Assembly (NCBI RefSeq): GCF_032854445.1
Contig: NC_088296.1
Span: forward strand, 18,281,485-18,345,484
Length of the DNA stretch: 64,000 bases
Origin: Liolophura sinensis
Taxonomy: Eukaryota > Mollusca > Polyplacophora > Chitonida > Chitonidae
Direction of reading: 5' to 3'
The notes under the pieces were generated by a model that ran no database searches, was not told the DNA's origin, and was given only the letters and a program-made list of their open reading frames with translations. Made by a program: the position numbers and the translations under genes. Below, one piece after another: positions 11,936 through 23,400 of the stretch (its first letter is position 1; the number at the start of each line of letters is the position of its first letter).

Positions 11936-12321
11936 TATCATCCCTTGTAAATATGCGTGCTAGTAGGTTTCATTTGTATAATTAAGAGGGAAAGGCAATT
12001 AAATTGAATCAGAGATAGCAGATCGCACGAAGACGAAATGGCCCATTTAGCTAACTCATCTTGACCAGTGAGGTCTAAGGATCGAATCCAGATCTGGCTT
12101 ATTAGGTTACTTCCCATATGTTTCTCTTGGTCCTGTCGTACAAATTTCACTCACCCAAAAAGTTCTCTGACCACAGGTCAGCTTTGTACAAAACAACATA
12201 AGAGAAACTCTGAATATTAAGGTCAGCAATTTGGCATATATTTTTTTCACTCTGAATGATGCCGACTTCTTTTGGATTAACCACCGCGCATGGCTTCTAG
12301 TTTTCTGTCATCTTTGCTATC

Positions 12322-12507
12322 CGGAGTTCAAGTCCGGATGCTGGCTTACTCTCCGGCCGTAAGTGGGAAGGTCTGCCAGCAACCTGCGGATGGTCGTGGG
12401 TTTCCCCCGGGTATTACCCGGTTTCCTCTCACCATAATGCTGGCCGCCATCGTATAAGTGAAACATTCTGGAGTACGGCGTAAAACACCAATCAAATAAA
12501 TAACTAA
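12322..12507 (+). mobile_element. SINE-A, 5'-truncated
   Basis: Starts at the B-box region GGAGTTCAAGTCCGGATGCT and runs to AACACCAATCAAATAAATAA. Confidence 0.93.
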
Positions 12508-12600
12508 AAAAAGCTTTGCTATCCTGTTATTGCTGGCACATATCCTTGTACTCTCTGTTGGTGTGTATATAAGCCTGAACGTTTCTTTCTGCGATACTAT

Positions 12601-12856
12601 TGCCTCAGGGACCGAGTGGTCAGATTGCTAGCGCAGCACAATGACCCAGGAGTCTCTCACCAATGCTTTAGTTGCGAGCTCCAGTCCAGCTCATGCTGCA
12701 TTCCTCTCTGGTCGTACATGTACGTGGTAAGGTCGTTCAGCAACCTGTAAGCAGTTGTGGTATTCCCCGATATATATCCGTTTGCCAACCAACCTATATA
12801 ACGCTGGTCGCCGTCGTAAAATTGAAATATTCTTATGCAATTAAATAAATAAATCA
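12601..12856 (+). mobile_element. SINE-A, full length but diverged
   Basis: Head CCTCAGGGACCGAGTGGTCA, then ATGACCCAGGAGTCTCTCAC; the 3' half is strongly mutated. Confidence 0.85.
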
Positions 12857-12989
12857 ATCCTCTCGCACTTTTCCTATAATCTCTTTAAAGTAAAATCTTA
12901 TATATAACATTATCAATGTTATATCTAGCATTTAGAGTCATTGTGCTGCGCTGACACGGTAACAGGCTCAGCCACGCCACCTCACCCCA

Positions 12990-14260
12990 ACCCTACCCCA
13001 CCCCACCCCCTCCCTGTCGTTTAATACTTGGAAAATGTGAGCAATTTAAAGTTTTCGTTTCAAGATATAATACAGTTAGCTGAGATGCCAAAATGTTGAT
13101 TTCCGAGTTCTCTCCGAGAGGTTTTAAAGTTGACTATATCGCCATTCTGTTATAAAATTATTATGAATACCGTATTAAACTGAAATAAATTATATCATAA
13201 AGTCTACTAAATAATGCATTAGTTTGAACATATAGGAAAAATTTGCATGACTACCTTAGAAATCTATTTACACACATCTGACTGAACTTAGTTTGGGAGT
13301 GATATTCTATACTGTTCGTCTGTTTTATTCTGTGCTTGTGGCTGGAAAATAGCATGAAGATGTCGAAGAGGTTGGTTATTTACGATAGGTGTGCATGCGA
13401 CACCTAGTAAGACGTAACTTTATGCCAAGTAATCAAAGCCCCCCCCCCCCCACAACCCCCCACCCAACCCACCGGTCAAAGGACACACACCAATAAATTA
13501 TGGAAAAACAAACAAAAAAATAAAAAATACCCAAGACAAAAAAAAAAAATGACATGTGAACAGACGTATAAGCTCTATTGTGAATTATAGAATGTAATAT
13601 TTGGGATACCACTGTGAAAGTATTACCGTTAACGAGCAGTATCTCTTAATTTACCTAAACATATACATTGCTACAATCAAGTGAATAATAGATTTATCAA
13701 GAAGTCCACAATAATTAAGCAAATTCTGTGAACAGCTAATACCACTGCAATAGGATTGAGAACTTCGATGTTTTTTCGAGATGCAAAGGAATTTGAGGGC
13801 TGTACCTCGTTACCTGGTGTACGTGTGCCCGGAATGACAAGTAACGAGCGATTGCAAGGTATCACGACACTTCAGCCGCGGGACGAAATTGTACGGCGCT
13901 AGTGCAGGCGAACTGACGCTGCGCGCGGAATGAGGTTATCTTTCATTTGTTGTGACCGTCGGAAGATAATAAGTCTGCCATTGTACACACACGTCTGTCT
14001 ACTATTGACGGCAGCAGATTAGACAAGGCTGACTGGTGTTGAGTGGGTACAGGGGAAGAGAAGAACAGGGGAGGGGAAATGAGGAGGGGGAGCCACAGGG
14101 GGGGGTCAGGATAGTTAACGTCGTTTTGAATCTTGTATGATAACTCTATCTCTAACTAACTTTTTATCAATTCTTCCCGCTGATCACAGACTTTGCATTC
14201 TCTTTATTTTTAATATAAAACATCGACATATATACATATATGTATAGAATACTACATTTA
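12990..14260. other. No gene seen
   Basis: Mostly unique sequence with C-rich runs at 12970-13015 and 13440-13475 and a G-rich stretch at 14040-14110. The - strand ORF at 13677-13865 has no recognised similarity. Confidence 0.5.
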
Positions 14261-14264
14261 TTAT

Positions 14265-14490
14265 TTATTTATGAATTCATTTATTTATTGCGTTTGATGT
14301 TTAAAGCTTTGCTCAAGAAAGATTGACGGTCTGGGTTTTTAACATAAGCGGTAGAAACCCGGGCTACCCCCCTCCCCCCCCCCCCCCCCCCCCCCCGTGC
14401 TCTGCTCGCTATCCTCTCACCATAATGCTGGCCGCCGTTGTGTAATGGAAATATTTTTGAGTATGGCGTAAAACAAATATCAAATAAATA
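14265..14490. mobile_element. Two SINE-A fragments around a poly-C tract
   Basis: 14397-14490 (+) holds CATAATGCTGGCCGCCGTTG and TTTTTGAGTATGGCGTAAAA. 14275-14365 resembles a decayed - strand copy. A run of C lies between them (14372-14395). Confidence 0.65.
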
Positions 14491-14499
14491 ATAGAAACC

Positions 14500-16290
14500 G
14501 GATTACCAATCAGCAAGAGCCAGCTTCGAAACCGCGACCTCATTGGTCAAGGGTCGATCGGCTGTGCCGTCGAATACAGTCAGGGTGTCATTCCGGATGG
14601 CGGTATACAATGGATAGATCGACTACGTTCATTGTCCCACCACCCCTCTTCTCGTGACATCGTTACTTTTTATTCTATTCCGATGAAAGCCGTTGTCACG
14701 TCATGACCTAAAGGAAATATTGAACATTTGTTACCAATGTGTGGGAACATCCGGCTGACCTAATTGCACAAATTGATTAGGATTTCTTTAATGTGTGTTC
14801 TTGATTGACATTTCGAAAAGATCTATTAGGCACCGGGCAGAATATCCGTTACTCCTAGGGAAACTATGAATAAATAATATTTTCAAAAATTAACCAATTA
14901 AATTCATCAAATATTTCTAAATCAAGTCGGTTCCAATATAAGCAAAAAAACAACCGATACGGGGTGCTTGCTTAGAAACTGTTGCGTAGAACGTCAAAGT
15001 TTTATGAGCTCGAAAACAGAAATGTTATGACGAATCAAAAGAAAGGACAAAGGAGAATAAAACTTGGGAATCCCGCGTTCAGACGGAAGTATGTTCTCAA
15101 TTCCGGAAATGCAGGATACCATAATTTAGTGTTAGTATATTATTCGTATGGAGTAAATTGTTACACAAGTAAACCACAGGGAAACACGCCATTCCCAACC
15201 AAAACAACAAGTTATGACAAATTTATTCACAAGGATGGTGGACGTTTACCAATTCCCATACACGTTTTGCCGCCAAAAGCACGCACCTTTCTTTGGCTTA
15301 TGGCAAAACGATCTATGATTCTAGTTTTGTCTTTTTTTTGTATTTTGAAAAGTTAAAAATTGAATTGGTTACTTGTCAGTTGACAAAAAGTCATACTGGT
15401 AAAAAGAGCTAAGAGTTGGAATTGAACTCTTTGTTGCAAGGCACATAAAATTATTCATGTGCTTGATAATTATGCTTTTGTACGTCTTACTGGAGCGTAT
15501 TCCATATGTTTCACTTTGCGATTGACGGCGTTCAGATTTGTACATTCGAGTGAAAATGAAACAGCCCTAACCACCGCACTTCCCATGGTATCCGACACAC
15601 CTCCTGATTTAAAGCCGAACCTACCGAACACCAGAATCCGAGCAGGCGAACTCGTTAAGATACGGATTACAGGCCTGTTGTACCCGCGGGAGAGCGCACC
15701 GATCATAAAGCGAGTGCATGTCAACTTAGAGTCTACTTTAGCGTGTTGACATAGAGAAGCTCACGAGGCGTACATGAATGAAAGAGCTTTATTAGGGAGT
15801 ATAAGCTGCGGAGTACGCTTTGCAGCGCTATAGCAGGTTCCAACGCATCTCCTGTATAGCGTGGAATGTCACTGCCGTCAGTTCGTCTCCTCGAAAACAA
15901 AAGAAGATCAGGCCAAATTTGTTTACATTGTCGGTGGGAAGAAGCAAATCGTCAGGCTCCAACAGAATTGATCCAGGCCTGTAGCGTAAACAGCGGGTCA
16001 TGTGACTAAGCCGGCTGTTGAGGCCACAAGTGTTTCACTCTCACGCGTGCGTGTACAACCGTCATCCGTTATAGTGAAGAAAAAAGAAAGAAAAAAAAAA
16101 AGAAATAGGAACGAAAAAATTAAATGGGGAATTTATTTCACATTGGCAGGAGTGCTACAGTAGCCCGTGTGTACAGCGTTATGGATGAATTCACTGCCGG
16201 TCCAATCACACTGAAGCGAGCGTGATCTGCGCGGTGATTTACCTGGTTGCCATGGGATATGGGAGGCGGAGCCTGGAGTGTGTTTACGCT
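14500..16290. other. No gene recognised
   Basis: Two open frames (14982-15356 and 15459-15749, +) lack any motif I recognise and have no splice context. The last 500 bp, with GC-richer sequence and a purine-rich run at 16078-16110, is upstream of the sulfotransferase promoter. Confidence 0.5.
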
Positions 16291-16298
16291 TTCGAGAC

Positions 16299-16306
16299 TA
16301 TATATA
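16299..16306 (+). promoter_or_regulatory. Putative TATA box of the sulfotransferase gene
   Basis: TATATATA lies about 500 bp upstream of the start codon at 16805 and below a GC-richer stretch (GGGAGGCGGAGCCTGG at 16261). The start point is not proven. The stretch 16330-16804 would be 5' UTR. Confidence 0.4.
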
Positions 16307-16804
16307 CGAGACCGACGGTCAGGCACGGTGTGTGGAGATGAGTAGCATTTACAGATGAGAAGCCGTACATATTGCGGAGAAAAGGAAAACAGCCCGCAGT
16401 TTTGTGGAAGCTAAAATCGGGAAACTTTGCAGGCGGAAATCATTGGCATATTTTTACACCCGGCAACTGTCTAGCCTCCGACTGGAAAGGTTGTTGTTTG
16501 TTCACGCTGTGTTGTTTTAGCGAAAGTCACGAAGCAGCGTCAAGGCTTCGAAACCTTAAAGAGTGTTGTAAAGAGATGCGAACGCCGAGCAGTTGCAATG
16601 GAAACGAATTAATCTTTGACTTTCCGAGGTATCCATTATTTTAGTAATGTCAATCTGAACGTAGACATTTTTGAAGACGTTTTGGAGTTCCTGTGAGGAG
16701 AAATAACACCAAAACTTGAAAACTGTCAAGCAGGAAAACAAATTTTTAGGAAAAGTAGAACATTCCTGTTTTTGAATAATATTTGGAAGGTGCTAAAAAT
16801 CAAT

Positions 16805-17456
16805 ATGGCAACCAAGAAATTTTTTTGCGATGGAATTTCAGGATTTTGTAAGAAGACAATTCCAAAATCGTTCCTCCAGTCCAGCACAGTGCTCAATGGG
16901 CAACGCAAATCGCAGTTTTCTGATGTGACTTTGTTCAAGTCAGCGTTCCTACGTTCCACCAATAGGCATGGTAACGGCGGAATGCTGTCGACGAAGAGTG
17001 GAAACTTTTATCCGTACAATACGTTCGCGACCAAAACGGACAGGATCGAGCTGGGCAGGGGGCTTTTGGCGTTGGGAAGAAAAAATCGGCTAACGTGCCT
17101 TTCTGAGAATTCTTTCCCCATCCGGCTTGACATTTTTTCCACTTCTGAACGCAGATACATCAGCGAAGGTCAAGGTTTCGTGTTCCCCCGGAAGCAAAAG
17201 TGGTGGTGCTACTTCGGGGGGGTTGTGCTCGTACTTGGTGTAGGGGCTTGGGCCCTCTTCCAATACAAGAAAATAAGCCTCCAGAGCCGAGGCGTCAGTT
17301 TGTTTTATATTCCACATCTTCCCTTCCAAGTGATGTACCCTTTTGGGAGTTACAAAGGCATCGCCATCAACACGACAATGTTAAACAGCTTAGAGCAGGT
17401 GGAAAACTTCGAGGTCAGGAAGGACGATATCTTTGTGGTCAGCTTTCCAAGGTCAG
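16805..17456 (+). CDS. Sulfotransferase exon 1 (N-terminal extension, TM segment, PAPS loop start)
   Basis: This exon encodes residues 1-217 plus the first base of Gly218. The first 60 or so residues carry many Lys, Arg, Ser and Thr and few acids. A hydrophobic stretch WWCYFGGVVLVLGVGAWALF begins at 17201, with PRKQK before it and QYKK after it. The SULT domain then starts with the typical SYKGI and DDIFVVSFPRSG. The donor is GTGAGTG at 17457. Two further copies of the donor region follow at 17494 and 17531. Reading past the first donor meets TGA at 17462-17464. Confidence 0.9.
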
Positions 17457-20400
17457 GTGAGTGAATTTACAGTGTAGAACTTTATGAGGTCAGGTGAGTG
17501 AATTTACAACGTAGAACTTTATGAGGTCAGGTGGGTAAATTTATGATGTAAAACTTTATGGTATAGAAAGACTGAAGCGTAGAGTGTAATAAGCAGAGCA
17601 GCGGCAACAGTGTGATAGTTCGCAAATTGTTACCGGTAAGATCCGGTTTCTTGTCTGTTTATCTCAGTTCATGTAAGTGCTGAAATATTGACAACATTAG
17701 ACGTTCCCAAGGTCCATAGCTAGGGCAGGATTAGATACACGACATGCAGTGATATTAGATGTAATTTAATAGACTTCACTGGTCTAGAATTACCGGAAAT
17801 GTTGCGTTATTGTCACGTTTAATAAACAATAATGTGCAAAACATTCGCTCCTTTCTAGAAACAGGCTCCTTTCTATTCACATGACCTGCAATATTTCGGT
17901 AATAAAATTCATGGCGTACTAAAACCAGGTCCGCTGTTAATCTGTGTCAAAGGATAAGATGTTAACAATTTCATCGACGGAAAGACTGACAGACAGATAG
18001 ACAGACAGACGAGACAGACTTGGAGACAGAGCGTCGTGTAGAGATGTTTGTTGACACAGAAAACAACGACTTATACAGCAGCTGATTGCAGTTAAGAACT
18101 TGTCTGTCTCACCCAAAACTACTTCCTTGTGTGTGCATTGTACTGGACATTCATGTTATTGCTTTGTAAGAAGACCAATCTGCTACTTTTTAAGTGCACA
18201 AAAAGGCCGGCCTTAAGTCGCGCATAAAAGCACTTCATTCTTTCCCGTGACGCTCCACTTCGTGCGACTAGATCGAAAGCCATTCATCGCCTCATGTTTT
18301 CACCTTGTTCTCGCCACCATATGGCTGGAATATTGCCGATGTGGCGTTAAACCATAATAATTTATTAATTCATTCATTTATTCATCCCAAATCCTGTGCC
18401 GTTTTTATCCTAATTGCTTTAAACTGATAACTACATGTTGTAACTTAAAGTGCATGAAAGAGCCAAAGCATACTACGACAGCTCGGGGCTGTATTTTTTC
18501 GGCATAGAGTTGTCAAATAGCTGCGCATGCCCGGTGCACATTGTGGCTCAGATATGCAGGATTCAGTGGACCTTAATGTGAAACCAGATATCAGATTTAC
18601 GTTAATTTTTACACATGAAATAAAGAGAGTAGGTCATGTGTTCATTCAAATAGTCACAGGCGACGATTTTGCTTTCGGCAAATGGTACCGTCTTAACAAA
18701 GCTATACCTCTTGTGGCAGGGCGACTCCATGCCGCTAAAGTGCTGCCGCTACTAAAGTATTATGAAGAAGACACCAGACAAGACACCGAACCCAGTCACA
18801 TTATACCGACATCGGGCTAACTAGTGGTGTTTCCTTGTACTAGCGTCACCAATTACTATTTTTAAAGTCTGATATGATGACCCAGGTTAGTCCAAGGTCT
18901 CCCGACTTCGAAGTCGTCGCTCTAACCACAAGGCAACCGAAGCGGTCCGTTACCTTGCTAAATGCGCATGACACAACGATAGCTTATTAAAATGGGCCAT
19001 TGGATTGGACTCGCTCTCCGGGTCAAAAGCGGCCGGGGCGTATTACGGAGCAACGGCATTATGGCAACACATGGTGAAGAGATACCCATCATGGTACATG
19101 GGGGGCCTCTGTGGCCGAGTGGATTAGACCGCCAGCACGACGCAATGTTCCAGGAGTCTCCTATAAATGGGGCCGCTGTGAGTTCAAGTCCAGCTCATGC
19201 TGGCTTCCTCTCCCACCGTACGTGGGAAGGTATGTCAGCAACCTACGGAAGGTAGTGGGCTCAGCCCAGTTTCCTCTCATCATAATGCTGGCGGCCGTTG
19301 TATAAGTGAAATATTCCTGAATACGGCGTGAAACACCAATCAACTAACTTAATAAAATAAACTATGGTAAATGCGCTTGACTCTGTGCGCCCTTGGAAGT
19401 CTACATGGGACTGATCGAAGTGATTTTGATTTAGTTTATGGGAAGCTCGAATCAAATAAAAGTCTTCTTTTCTTACTCATGGAACATTTTGTAGTTGATA
19501 TCTAAGTTTTACTGCCTTTGTAGCGACTGGAAAACGCTGAGAAACTGTATTTTTGTAATATTAGGATGTAATGCACTCCCCATTAAGAATAAAAATAAAG
19601 CGTTTCACGTAGCCGAATTAATGTGAAACGTTGGGGTTGATTTCTCGCTCTTAGTGTAACGTTAACGTAACGACGTACCAGTGCCTGTTGTATTGGGTTA
19701 CTAAAGTATATAGTCACGCGCACTAACGTTACCAAGAACGTCTTGTGAAATATATACTTTCTGGCAGCATCCTGAAATAATGTCAGGGGATACTAGGTTT
19801 CTACCCCAAACAAGTAAACTAACAAAACAAAATATTATCCTAAGACCGCAATCCTCATCTGTATCTGTAAAAGTGAAAGCTTATTCAGCACGGCGTTTAA
19901 CATGGATAGAAAAGAAATGAAGATACAAATTTTATAGTACATGCCATTTTGGTTTATGCTGCAGGTACCACGTGGACACAGGAACTCGTCTACATGGTAG
20001 CCAATGATGCTGACGTAGAGAAGGCCAGCTCCATGAACCTGGAGGCGCGCTTCCCGTACCTGGAAGACCATGAGAATAGCCCAGAGAACCTGAAAACCGC
20101 CGAGTCTCCGAGATTCATCAAATCTCATTTGCCCTACAGATTGTTACCAAAAGAAATAGAGACGAAGAAGCCCAAGGTAAGTGCGCATGCGCATTTCAAG
20201 ATGCTCCTATATTTCCAGACGTAAAACATCGACATTTTAAGTTTATGAATGGCGGAAATCGGAGGTAGAGCAGAACACCACCCTTTGCAAAATGTTTGAT
20301 AAACCTCCTGACTTAGGACATCGCAGCCGATTTAGCTGGAGCCGTAAGGTCCAACACATGATCTACTTTATGCATATTTTACGTCAGTGAACGGAAATGT

Positions 20401-23400
20401 TCGGAAATGGCGTCATCGATGTACATACTTTGAACGCGGACAAGCTTAATGAACCGAATTCGGGTTCACTCAGCAACAAAGTCGATGTGACCGTCCTCCA
20501 CAGCAAGCTACTTAATTTCCCGACTGACCGCTGGGGTCTGAGAAAAATTATAGCCACTTTTACGTCCCAAGAAGAAAGCTGAGAACCTTTTTCGTACTTT
20601 TTATGTTAGGCTACATCATATACTTCGTATTAAGAAATAAAAAAAGACAAGCGTTTCATGTATATATCCTTTAAAACACATATAAACATTGTTTATAGCC
20701 GGATATAAATTCTAGTGGATGACTTTTTTCATTTAAACATGGCCATAGTAGTGAAACATCTGTGAATTGTACAAACAAGAAAAAAGAAGAAGACATGATA
20801 CAAATGTGAGACAACTTACAACTCGACTGTGGTAATGTGAAATAATCTTTCGCTGAATCCTGTATAAATTGAATGAACGCCTCAGTTACTATGTACCCCT
20901 TTTCTGTGGTATAATGCTCTACATTACCGAGAAAATCGTCTCGCTCTGATAAACAAGCTCTAAGTAAATTGCACTGATCGCTTATATTCGTTGTGAATCG
21001 ACTCGATTGCTAATAACTGCCATATTTTCTCTCAATAATCTCAGCCGAGATATTACTGTCATACTTGACAGCAAGAGTTACGGTCCTTGGTTAAAGATGA
21101 CTGATATATGCTTCAGAGATAGTAAAACGCAGGGAAAGTTGTGCATACGCTGCAACTGATTGGAGAACGTGCTTTGGCCTTGACAACTTCATTTTAACTG
21201 GGGTTTTTTTCATTTGTCATACGCATCAGCACACAACAACCGCGTAATGACATGATGAATTAACTGCGGAGTAAGCACACGACCATAAATCTTGCTTTTT
21301 GGATTTAACTAGGTTACTCTTCTTCTCACTCTTTTCCCCTTTCTGCACTTATACGATGTTGATTTGTGATTGTTTTATTCAAAGCTACATGTAACAAAGG
21401 GGTGGGGAGGAAGGGGGAGGGAACCACCGTTGCTGAAAAGAAAACCCAAACAAAAACGAACAAACAGGAACAAACCTCAGTGTCGATTAGTGATTAGTGA
21501 TAGCATGCTATCTCACCGTGCCTAGTTAATAGTGCAATAATGAAACAGAGCATGCAATCCCATCGTGGCTAGCTAAGCAATGCAATAACCAAACAGAACA
21601 TGCAAAACTACTGTGGTTAGCTAATAGTGCGATAACTGAGTAGAACAAGCAATCCGACCGTGTCTAGCTTATAGCGAGAGAACTGAACGAACATGCGACC
21701 CAAACGTGGCTAGCTAATAATGCGACAACCGAACAGAACATGCAACCCAAACACGGCTAGGTAGTAGCTCGACAACCGTATAGGACATGCAGTTCCAATG
21801 TGGCGGGCTAATACTGCAACAACCGGACAGAACATGCAAATCTAAATATGGCTAGGTAATAGGCCGACAACCGTATAGGACATGCAGTTCCACTGTGGCG
21901 GGCTAATACTGCAACAACCGAACAGAACATGCAAATCTAAATATGGCTAGGTAATAGGCCAACAACCGTATAGGACATGCAGTTCCACTGTGGCTGGCTA
22001 ATACTGCAACAACCGAACAGAACATGCAGTCCACACATGGCTAGATAATACGTCGACAACCGTATATGACACGCAGTTCCAATGTGGTGGGCTTATACTG
22101 CAACAACCGAACAGAACATGCAAATCCAAATATGGCTAGGTAATAGGCCGACAACCGTATAGGACATGCAGTTCCACTGTGGCGAGCTAATACTGCAACA
22201 GCCGAACAGAACATGCAGTCCACACATGGCTAGATAATACGTCGACAACCGTATATGACACGCAGTTCCACTGTGGCTGGCTAATACTGCAATAACCGAA
22301 CAGAACATGCAATCCAAACGCGGCTAGGTAATAGGCCGAGAATCGTATAGGACATGCAGTTTCACTGTGGCGGGCTAATACTGCAACAACCGAACAGAAC
22401 ATGCACTCCAAACATGGCTAGATAATAGGCCGACAACCGTATAGGACATGCAGTTCCAATGCGGCGGCCTAATACTGCAACAACCGAACAGAACATGCAG
22501 TCCACACATGGCTAGATAATACGTCGACAACCGTATAGGAAATGCAGTTCCACTGTGGGTGGCTAATACTGCAATAACCGAACAGAACATGCAAATCCAA
22601 ACGTGGCTAGGTAATAGGCCGACAACCGTATATGACATGCAGTTCCACTGTGGCGGGCTAATACTGCAACAACCGAACAGAACATGCAAATCCAAATATG
22701 GCTAGGTAATACGTCGACAACCGTATATGACACGCAGTTCCAATGTGGCTGGCTAATACTGCAACAACCGAACAGAACATGCAATCCAAACGCGGCTAGA
22801 TAATAGGCCGACAACCGTATAGGACATGCAGTTCCACTGTGGGTGGCTAATACTGCAACAACCGAACAGAACATGCAATCCAAACGCAGCTAGGTAATAG
22901 GGCGACAATCGAACAGAACATGCAATCCAAAAGTGGCTAGGTAATACTGCGACAACCGAGCATAACATGCAATCCAAATGTGGCCTGCTAACAGTGAGAC
23001 AATCGAACAGAACATGCAATCCAAACGTGGCTAGCTAACAGTGAGACAACTCAACAGAACATGCAATCCAAACGTGACAAGGTAATAATCAAAAGCTAAT
23101 GAGCTCGAAGAACATTGATCGGTATAACTCAGTCCTGGATGAAAATAAAGCACACAAAATCCCATGCGAACTATCCGTGTCTTTATACCGAATACAGTTA
23201 ATTTATCGGATACAGTTAATTTACCGGATACAATTAATTTAAGGATAGCTGAAGTAAATAGCACTGATCTCTCACTGGAAGAACAGCATGTATCATCTGT
23301 ATAGGGTTTACTATAATATATTTAAACTTATCTAAAATATAGCTTGACAAAATTTTAAAACTACAAAAAAAAAATACTTTTTTCTCCCATTAACTCGTGT

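Noticed and set aside
14982-15749. Two + strand ORFs of 124 and 96 codons upstream of the sulfotransferase
   Set aside because: The first begins at TTG; neither shows a domain or consistent splice sites. I could not exclude an unrecognised exon.
18527-18820. 97-codon ORF in sulfotransferase intron 1
   Set aside because: Its second half is an inverted SINE-B; no splice sites join it to the gene.
22041-23019. Cys-rich - strand ORFs (MDCMFCSV type)
   Set aside because: By-products of the 94-bp satellite; the same peptide appears in shifted frames and has no splice or start support.
21500-23085. Possible CRISPR array
   Set aside because: Units are contiguous and vary along their whole length, with no unique spacers, and the genome is eukaryotic.
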